9,040 bases of DNA from Treponema sp. Its GTDB lineage: Bacteria > Spirochaetota > Spirochaetia > Treponematales > Breznakiellaceae. The notes beneath the pieces were generated by a model, which saw only the letters and a list, made by a program, of their open reading frames with translations, was not told the DNA's origin and searched no databases. Each line of letters opens with the position of its first letter. Within the stretch, counting starts at the first letter, position 1. The DNA lies in the NCBI GenBank assembly GCA_031283905.1, contig JAITAW010000101.1, forward strand, positions 1 to 9,040, in the 5' to 3' direction. Shown here piece after piece: positions 1-5,300 of this stretch. A program made the position numbers and the translations under genes.

Positions 1-164
1 CGCCCCAGCGTAGCCGGGGAACGCTCCATTCCCACGGCTCACTACACCCACAGTTTGCCAGCCCTAAAAATGCTACGCATTTTTTTATTCGGGCTGTCAA
101 ACCATCGTAAACAGCCGGGACGTTATACGCAACGCGCCCGAAGTCGGTTAAGAAATTTTAGTAT
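1..164. other. Non-coding left end, no supported gene
   Basis: No reading frame here looks like a real protein. Short open stretches exist on both strands (for example a minus-strand run from about base 40 off the left edge), but they have no ribosome binding site or recognisable motif. The stretch contains the inverted repeat listed at 66-84. It could be a copy of a dispersed intergenic repeat; this is a guess, since only one copy lies in the window. No convincing promoter for the downstream licD gene could be picked out. Confidence 0.5.
66..84. repeat. Short perfect inverted repeat, possible terminator
   Basis: The arms AAAAATGC (66-73) and GCATTTTT (77-84) are exact reverse complements around a 3-base loop. 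They are flanked by GCCC (61-64) and GGGC (91-94), which could extend the pairing after a few unpaired bases. The T-run on the + strand side and A-run on the other make it a plausible weak bidirectional terminator. It is short and AT-rich, so a simple dispersed repeat is equally possible. Confidence 0.4.
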
Positions 165-185
165 ATGCATTATTGGAGGTTTACG

Positions 186-1108
186 TTGAAACGTGTTATT
201 AAAGCTATTCGGGAAAAAATGCTCGTTCCGGTTTTAGATAAACTTGATAAATATCTGCCGTCTATTATGAGTGTGCTGTCTATCCGTAATCCTATCACGG
301 AATATCCGCCGGCGCATGGAACATTGCGTAAAATACAACTGGCAAAAGCAAATGTATTATTCGCGTTTGACCAGTTTTGTAAAGAAAAAGAGCTGCGGTA
401 TTGGCTTCACGGGGGGGACTCTTCTTGGGGCGGTCAGGCACGGCGGGTTTATCCCCTGGGACGATGACATAGACGTTGCTATGACGCGGGAAGATTTTGA
501 CCGGTTCATAAAGATAGCCGGCAGTATGCCGCAAAATGGGAAAATACAATATTATTGGCGCGGTGGTAGATATTTAAAAATAAAATACATAGAAAATGAT
601 TTTGTTTTGGACGCCGTGGATATATTCCCTTTTCATCAATATTACAAAAGAACCAGTACTGTTGAGGGAAGCCAATTAAAAGAACGTATTGATAAATGCA
701 TTGACTCAAATAATTACCGACACGTTCCATTGTTAAAAAATGCCTTTTCATGGTACGCCGTCTGAAATTAAAATTATGCGCGAAGTGATTATGGAAGGCA
801 AAAATCCGGCGGAAGACGGAGACATTTTTAAGGTAACCGGCTGCAGGAATATTTTTAGATATGAATGGATATTTCCGCTTTCAATTATGTCTTTTGAAGG
901 AAGGGGGCTTCCCGTTCCAAATAATTCCGACAGCGTATTGGAAAGTCAGTATGGTGATTTTATGATGTATCCGCCGGATATGTATAGCTGGCATGGTTCA
1001 ATATCCGATGACTTAAGAGATAACTGGAGAAACTATGAAAAGTTGGATGTATTTTTATCTATGGACAGCAATGCTGTTTATGAAATTATGACGGGAGCAA
1101 AAGAATGA
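186..1108 (+). pseudogene. licD: LicD-family phosphotransferase, broken by two frameshifts
   Basis: LicD-family proteins have a nucleotidyltransferase-type fold and attach phosphocholine or similar phospho-alcohols to surface glycans. The start is best placed at TTG 186, with GGAGG (175-179) six bases upstream; ATG 165 in the same frame has no such site. The first segment ends in the typical LRKIQLAKAN...YWLHGG. A run of seven G (411-417) then throws the frame by +1. Reading six G restores GGTLLGAV and the metal-binding HGGFIPWDDDIDVAM signature. A second +1 shift lies in 735-748, at the A6 or the T4 run. After it, HGTPSEIKIMREV and the typical C-terminal VPNN...YGDFMMYPP follow to the stop. 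Restored, the protein would be about 306 residues, near family length. The gene is AT-rich and overlaps the cytidylyltransferase by four bases. It may be a decaying gene, a phase-off state, or sequencing error at homopolymers. Confidence 0.85.
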
Positions 1109-1524
1109 CAACGGGTTTTACCAGCGGCAGTTTTGATATGTTCCACATAGGTCACTTAAATCTTATCCGCGGAGCGCGGGAACAATGCGATAAATTAATC
1201 ATAGGCTTAAACAGCGATGAATTTATTTATTCATATAAACATAAATATCCTGTTATTCCGGTAAAAGATAGAAAGGAGATATTAAAAGCCTGCCGTTATG
1301 TTGATGATGTTATAATAAAAGATATTCCTGACAATTTTTTAGTATGGGAAAAATATCATTATGACAAATTGTTTATAGGCTCAGATTATCGCTGTTCTCC
1401 GCAATATACGGAACTTGATAAATTACTCAGGCAGGTTAATGCCGAGGTGGTAATTCTTCCCTATACCGAAGGGATATCAAGCAGTATATTGCGAAAAAAG
1501 CTGGAGGAAAGAATGAATGGATAA
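1105..1524 (+). CDS. TagD-type cytidylyltransferase (HxGH family)
   Basis: A 139-residue nucleotidyltransferase of the GCT/ECT branch, which joins CTP to a phosphorylated alcohol (glycerol-3-phosphate or phosphoethanolamine) to give a CDP-alcohol plus pyrophosphate in the cytoplasm. Seen directly: the N-terminal GSFDMFHIGH motif with H14 and H17 of HxGH, a CRYVDDVI segment like the RYVDEVI of TagD, and EGISSSILRKKL near the C-terminus matching the family's EGISTTxI motif. Length is close to Bacillus TagD (about 130). ATG 1105 overlaps the licD stop (ATGA), with GGGAG at 1093-1097, so the two are probably translationally coupled. Paired with LicD, it would supply the CDP-activated donor. The exact alcohol cannot be read from sequence; adenylyl transfer is a less likely alternative. 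It shares the AT-rich composition of licD. Confidence 0.85.
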   Translation: MTTGFTSGSFDMFHIGHLNLIRGAREQCDKLIIGLNSDEFIYSYKHKYPVIPVKDRKEILKACRYVDDVIIKDIPDNFLVWEKYHYDKLFIGSDYRCSPQYTELDKLLRQVNAEVVILPYTEGISSSILRKKLEERMNG

Positions 1525-1613
1525 AAAGTATTCGCGGGTATGAAATGGCGGACTTGGAACGTCATATACAGCAGGAATGTTATGTGAAACGAGGCATTTC
1601 TATTGCGCCTTGA
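1517..1613 (+). pseudogene. Truncated, frameshifted start of a third operon gene
   Basis: ATG 1517 sits inside the end of the cytidylyltransferase gene, with GGAGG (1503-1507) nine bases upstream, as expected for a coupled third gene. It reads MDKKYSR and then stops at TGA 1541. One base fewer around the GGG at 1536-1538 joins it to an open frame reading YEMADLERHIQQECYVK, which stops at 1611-1613 inside the palindromic repeat. The likely story is the 5' end of a gene whose remainder was replaced by the mobile-element remnant. The family cannot be recognised from about 25 residues. Confidence 0.45.
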
Positions 1614-1643
1614 CAAGTCTCGCCGCGAGGGACGAAATGCCTC
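1591..1643. repeat. Inverted repeat GAGGCATTTC / GAAATGCCTC
   Basis: GAGGCATTTC (1591-1600) and GAAATGCCTC (1634-1643) are perfect 10-base inverted repeats enclosing 33 bases, which themselves contain the small palindrome CTCG-CCG-CGAG (1619-1629). Outside one mismatch, three more A/T pairs extend the arms. The element sits just beyond the transposase remnant and ends the truncated third gene. It may be the terminal region of the insertion element or an independent dispersed repeat. Confidence 0.6.
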
Positions 1644-1680
1644 ATTTTAAAATGTAACCGAATGACCGGATGCCTCATTT
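1637..1680. repeat. Direct repeat ATGCCTCATTT, two copies
   Basis: ATGCCTCATTT occurs at 1637-1647 and again at 1670-1680, 33 bases apart. On the minus strand this is AAATGAGGCAT, just after the transposase remnant ends. The first copy overlaps the right arm of the inverted repeat. Closely spaced copies near an element's end fit transposase-binding sites, but that role is inferred. Confidence 0.5.
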
Positions 1681-1694
1681 AGAAAAGAGTAAGT

Positions 1695-2479
1695 TTAGGC
1701 CGCCGGTTCTCTTCTGGAAGGAAGGGAACGGTAGGCCTCGGCCGGGCGGTCACAGCCGATATACTCGCGGAGGACGGCGCCGTTTTCCCATTCAACGAAG
1801 CGGTTGTCATTTTCCGGCGGTCTCTTGGGCGAGTGAATGGGATAGGGCGGACAGGGGCGCGGCGCCGGCCGGCGATGGCTTGGTTTATACATTCGCCGCC
1901 GTTGTCGCCATGGAACTCCCGCAGGTGGAAGGGGGTGGGTGCGCGGATACCCTTGAGGGCGTTGAATGTCCGGCGGCGGCCTGTTGGGAAGGAAATACGG
2001 GGATATACCGACCTGAAGCGGTCTGTCCGCAGTGGCGGGCGGTGTCAAATTGAATAAGACCGGGGAGTTTCCGTTCCGTTGAGGAGTAGAAGACGCGGAC
2101 GGGGACGTGGCGCTTGGGGAGGCCGGCAGGTTTGGCGAGGGATTTGCACTTGGAGGTGATGGTGGCGGCCGGACTGTATGGTCGGGAGTTTCTCCCAGAC
2201 GGTGGGAGTAACGCCGAAAGCCGACCGAGAGGCGATGGCCTCATCGGTATAATTTTTTTGCCCGTCCGATTGGCGGATCTTTTTTCGCGGCTTGAGTTTG
2301 ACCGCCTTGCCGTTAACGGTAAGCGGAGTCCGTGGCCGGTTGGGGATACGCGGGGCGTACATCCGGTTTTTGCAGCCAGTAAACCGGATGAATTCGTCCG
2401 GAACGGTCGGCTTCTCTTTCCGTCCGGCATTTAAGCGGCGGGAATGGATTCGCTTGGTAACCGCCTTTTTCTCTTTCAT
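1695..2479 (-). pseudogene. Degraded DDE (rve/integrase-core) transposase
   Basis: Read from 2479 downward, this is a transposase remnant scattered over several frames. The N-terminal segment starts MKEKKAVTKR and continues with GRKEKPTVPDEFIRFTGCKN and a lysine-rich VNGKAVKLKPRKK, like the DNA-binding part of this integrase-core family. Around 2240-2060 the reading moves to another frame giving GLPKRHVPVRVFYSSTERKL and then LIQFDTARHCG, holding the first catalytic Asp (2044-2046). A different frame gives HGDNGGECINQA with the second Asp (1904-1906). The last frame gives ENDNRFVEWENGAVLREY with the catalytic Glu (1791-1793), stopping at 1695-1697. Spacing between blocks is shorter than usual and the C-terminus is missing, so deletions accompany the frameshifts. 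It cannot be functional. The region is markedly GC-rich compared with licD. Every + strand open frame across it appears to be a shadow. Confidence 0.8.
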
Positions 2480-2568
2480 GGATAACCCGGTTGTGACCGT
2501 TGATAGCTATCGCTACCGGATAGTCCGCCGTGATTTTGGTTGCTTTTTCAATGAGGCTATGCTGCCCC
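2480..2568. other. Gap between transposase remnant and tex promoter
   Basis: No gene is supported. A minus-strand frame stays open from 2603 to 2313 without a stop, entering from this side and overlapping the transposase start in another frame, but it has no start codon with a ribosome binding site in its first part. A perfect 10-base palindrome GATAGCTATC lies at 2502-2511. Confidence 0.4.
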
Positions 2569-2597
2569 TTGTCTAAACCGTCAAGAACCGCTATAAT
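2569..2597 (+). promoter_or_regulatory. Sigma-70-type promoter for tex
   Basis: A perfect -10 box TATAAT (2592-2597) lies 17 bases after TTGTCT (2569-2574), which matches four of six -35 consensus positions. Transcription would start around 2604, leaving a leader of roughly 20 bases before the tex ATG, with GAGG at 2618-2621. Spacing and placement are ideal; no operator or attenuator is visible. Confidence 0.65.
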
Positions 2598-2626
2598 TCG
2601 CTTTTAACTTTCGTATTGAGGTTTGT

Positions 2627-5029
2627 ATGGAGATAGATCAAGATTTTATTGATAATCTAAAAATTGATGAAAACGCGCTGATGAAGCGTATAGCCGAATC
2701 GTTGGCGATTAATCAGGGGCAGGTCATAGCCGTTGTAGAACTTCTGGGCGAAGGGTCGACCGTACCGTTTATCGCTCGTTACCGCAAGGAAAAGCACGGC
2801 GCTCTTGACGAGGTGCAGGTGCGGGATATAGAACATGGGTATCGTTCTGGTAAAAACCTTGAAGAGCGGCGTATTGAGATCATCAGGCTCATTTTTGAAC
2901 AGGGAAAACTCACCGAACCCCTCTATGGCAATATCACCAAAGCCGCGACGCTCGCGGAACTGGAAGACATATACGCGCCTTACAAGAAGAAAAAGAAGAC
3001 TCGCGGCATGGCGGCCATTGAAAAAGGGCTTGAACCCCTTGCGGACGCGATGCTTGAGCTTGAAACAAAGCCGCTTGTCGCCAGGGCTGCGGAATTTGTG
3101 CGGGAAGATGCCGAACATCCCGAACTCAGCGTGGCGTCTGTTGAGGATGCCTTGCAGGGCGCTATGGACATTATCGCGGAACGGGTGTCCCAATATCCGG
3201 AAAACCGCGCCCTAGTCAAGGAGTTCTATAGCGCGGATGGCGTGATCTCCGCGAAAGGCGTAGGAAACGAGGAAGCGAAAAAGACTTCCACCTATCAAAT
3301 GTACTGGGATTACACCGAGAAACTTTCCCAGATAAAGCCGCATCGGATTCTGGCGATAAACCGAGGGGAACGGGAAAAGGCGCTTGAAACGCAGATTGAT
3401 GTCGATGAGAACGCGGCGGTTGAAATGCTGCAAAAGAAGTACGCCATTCACAACGAGTACCATAAAACTTCTATAGAAGATGGGCTTAAACGGCTCCTGT
3501 CTCCAGCCGTGCTTCGGGAAATCCGGGGCGATCAGGGAGACTCCGCCGATGGACATGGCATTTCCGTGTTCAGCGCGAACCTCAAGAACCTGCTCATGCA
3601 GCAGCCCATCAAAGGCGCTCGCGTACTGGGCGTTGATCCGGGCATCCGCACCGGCACCAAATGCGCGTGTCTTGACGACACCGGCAAATTCCTGCACTAC
3701 TTTACGTTTATGAACAACCAGACCGAGAAGGCGAAGGAGTTGATCCTGAAGAATTTAAAGGATTATCATATTCAGCTTGTAGCGGTGGGAGGCGGAACCG
3801 GTACGAAAGAAGTGCAGGAGTTGGTGGCGCAGGTTATTTCCGAGCATAACCTTGACGTACTGTACACGGTGGTCGATGAGGACGGCGCTTCCGTATACTC
3901 GGCGAGCGACATTGCCCGCGAGGAATTTCCAGACCTTGATCTGACCATCCGGGGAGCCGTCTCCATAGGCAGGCGTTTGCAGGACCCACTCGCCGAACTG
4001 GTGAAGATCGATCCGAAATCCATTGGAGTCGGGTTATACCAACACGACGTCAACCAGAGAAAGCTCTCGGACACCCTTGACGAGGTGGTTTCCAGCGTGG
4101 TGAACAATGTAGGCGTCAACCTGAATACCGCAAGCGTCTCTCTCCTTAAGTACGTATCCGGTATAAATTCGAGTCTTGCCAAAAAAATCGTGAAATACCG
4201 TGATGAAAAAGGCAAAATTGCAAACCGCAATGAGTTGAACGGCATACAGGGCATGGGTCCGAAAACGTTTGAGCAATGCGCCGGCTTCCTCAAAATACCG
4301 GAGAGCGTGGATCCTCTTGACAATACGTGGGTTCACCCTGAGAACTACGCCATTGCCCGGGAGATTCGGGAGACCATTACCGCAACCGGCTCCATCGCTT
4401 CGGAAACGGTGAAGTCGCTGAAAGAGAAGTTCGGCGTTGGAGACGCCACCATCATTGACATTGTTGGTGAACTTAAAAAAAACGGACGCGATCCGCGTGA
4501 AGAATATCCCAAGCCCATCATGCGCAAGGGCGTGGTTGCGTTTGAAGATCTCAGCGAAGGCATGACGGTTACCGGCAGAATCAAGAATGTGGTTGATTTC
4601 GGGGCGTTCGTTGATGTCGGCGTAAAGGAGACCGCGCTCGTCCACATTTCCGAATTGAGCGATCATTTTGTCCAGGATCCAATGGAGGCGGTGAAAGTCG
4701 GCGAGGTGTACGAGTTCCGCATCATCGAATTGGACACGGATAGACGGCGCATCAGCCTTTCCCGCCGCAATGCGCAGTCCGTTCAGGGACGCGCCACGCC
4801 GAAACGCGAGCTTGAGAAAGCCGCCGCTTCCGCTCACGATGGCGCTACCGGCGGCAATGCCGTGAGCGGCAAGAAACGGGTCGTTGCGGTGAAAAAAACT
4901 GACGGTACCGGGATGCCGGTAAACCCCGGTCAGCCGCGTTCTCCCCGTTTTGATCCGAATGACGACGGGTCCACGTACAATCCGTTCGCCGAGGCGTTCA
5001 GGAAAATGGAGAAAAAGCGCGTAAAATGA
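2627..5029 (+). CDS. tex: Tex-family S1 RNA-binding transcription accessory protein
   Basis: Tex is a conserved nucleic-acid-binding protein tied to transcription and stress or toxin-gene control; its exact biochemical role is not settled. At 800 residues this copy is close to family length. Domains in order: a helical Tex N-terminal region with VPFIARYRKEKHGALDE (about 45-65) and ELEDIYAPYKKKKKTRG (about 111-127); a YqgF/RNase H-like domain opening with GVDPGIRTGTK (D337); the conserved YQHDVNQRKLSDTLDEV (from 471); helix-hairpin-helix motifs in NTASVSLLKYVSGI and GIQGMGPKTFEQCAGFL (about 496-560); and an S1 domain (about 645-716) with GRIKNVVDFGAFVDVG and ALVHISELSDHFV. About 84 residues follow S1, a low-complexity basic tail rich in Lys, Pro and Gly. 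ATG 2627 has GAGG five bases upstream and its own promoter. No clear terminator follows, so readthrough into the next genes is possible. Confidence 0.96.
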   Translation: MEIDQDFIDNLKIDENALMKRIAESLAINQGQVIAVVELLGEGSTVPFIARYRKEKHGALDEVQVRDIEHGYRSGKNLEERRIEIIRLIFEQGKLTEPLYGNITKAATLAELEDIYAPYKKKKKTRGMAAIEKGLEPLADAMLELETKPLVARAAEFVREDAEHPELSVASVEDALQGAMDIIAERVSQYPENRALVKEFYSADGVISAKGVGNEEAKKTSTYQMYWDYTEKLSQIKPHRILAINRGEREKALETQIDVDENAAVEMLQKKYAIHNEYHKTSIEDGLKRLLSPAVLREIRGDQGDSADGHGISVFSANLKNLLMQQPIKGARVLGVDPGIRTGTKCACLDDTGKFLHYFTFMNNQTEKAKELILKNLKDYHIQLVAVGGGTGTKEVQELVAQVISEHNLDVLYTVVDEDGASVYSASDIAREEFPDLDLTIRGAVSIGRRLQDPLAELVKIDPKSIGVGLYQHDVNQRKLSDTLDEVVSSVVNNVGVNLNTASVSLLKYVSGINSSLAKKIVKYRDEKGKIANRNELNGIQGMGPKTFEQCAGFLKIPESVDPLDNTWVHPENYAIAREIRETITATGSIASETVKSLKEKFGVGDATIIDIVGELKKNGRDPREEYPKPIMRKGVVAFEDLSEGMTVTGRIKNVVDFGAFVDVGVKETALVHISELSDHFVQDPMEAVKVGEVYEFRIIELDTDRRRISLSRRNAQSVQGRATPKRELEKAAASAHDGATGGNAVSGKKRVVAVKKTDGTGMPVNPGQPRSPRFDPNDDGSTYNPFAEAFRKMEKKRVK

Positions 5030-5072
5030 GCGTCCGGCGCCGCGACACAATCCCGCATAACGAGGAGGCGGT

Positions 5073-5192
5073 ATGGAGAAAGCAATCGCGCAGTGTCTGA
5101 ATGGTATATGCAACACCTTCGATTTGTATTTCAACGCGGAGAGGCCGGCGGTGAAACCGGCTGTTTTACCGGATAATCAACATTGTTATTGA
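5073..5192 (+). CDS. Possible small protein, 39 residues, unknown function
   Basis: An ATG at 5073 follows a strong purine-rich ribosome binding site, GAGGAGG (5062-5068), only four bases upstream. The frame runs 39 codons to TGA 5190-5192. The product begins MEKAIAQCLNGICNTFDLYF and ends with NQHCY. It has three cysteines (8, 13, 38) and two prolines between which a short hairpin falls in the DNA. There is no signal peptide or membrane segment and no recognised family. It lies between tex and the RNB nuclease, probably on the same transcript. It could be a real small protein, a leader peptide, or a chance frame; the ribosome binding site is the main support. Confidence 0.45.
   Translation: MEKAIAQCLNGICNTFDLYFNAERPAVKPAVLPDNQHCY
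5144..5167 (+). terminator. Weak terminator-like hairpin downstream of tex
   Basis: GCCGG (5144-5148) pairs with CCGGC (5157-5161) around an 8-base loop and is followed by TGTTTT. The stem is only five base pairs and lies inside the proposed 39-codon frame. It could lower readthrough from tex or be incidental. Confidence 0.25.
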
Positions 5193-5216
5193 TTGCTCCG
5201 TTTCCGAACGTTGCGT

Positions 5217-5234
5217 CGCCGCTGGCAGGCGGCG
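5217..5234. repeat. GC-rich stem-loop upstream of the RNB gene
   Basis: CGCCGC (5217-5222) and GCGGCG (5229-5234) form a six-base-pair stem with a six-base loop in the leader of the RNB gene. No T-run follows, so it is not an intrinsic terminator; it may be an mRNA structure. Confidence 0.3.
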
Positions 5235-5300
5235 CATTCGTCCGCGTTATCCGCGCATTCCCTTTTCCTCCAGAGCAACCGTAAAGGAAACCATCCGCGT

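Noticed and set aside
165..467. ATG 165 as the licD start
   Set aside because: It lacks a ribosome binding site, whereas GGAGG at 175-179 is ideally placed for TTG 186 in the same frame.
1670..2434. Plus-strand open frames across the GC-rich region
   Set aside because: They are shadows produced by high GC; the minus strand carries recognisable transposase blocks.
5030..5048. GC-rich palindromic stretch with GGCGCC just after the tex stop as a terminator
   Set aside because: The arms leave no room for a loop and no T-run follows.
4034..5134. Long minus-strand open frame of 366 codons opposite tex
   Set aside because: It is a shadow of the strongly supported tex gene, with no family motif of its own.
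5193..5300. In-frame N-terminal extension of the RNB protein from TTG 5193
   Set aside because: The 36 extra residues are Arg/Ser-rich and unlike the family, and the TTG directly abuts the stop of the small frame; ATG 5301 precedes recognisable protein.
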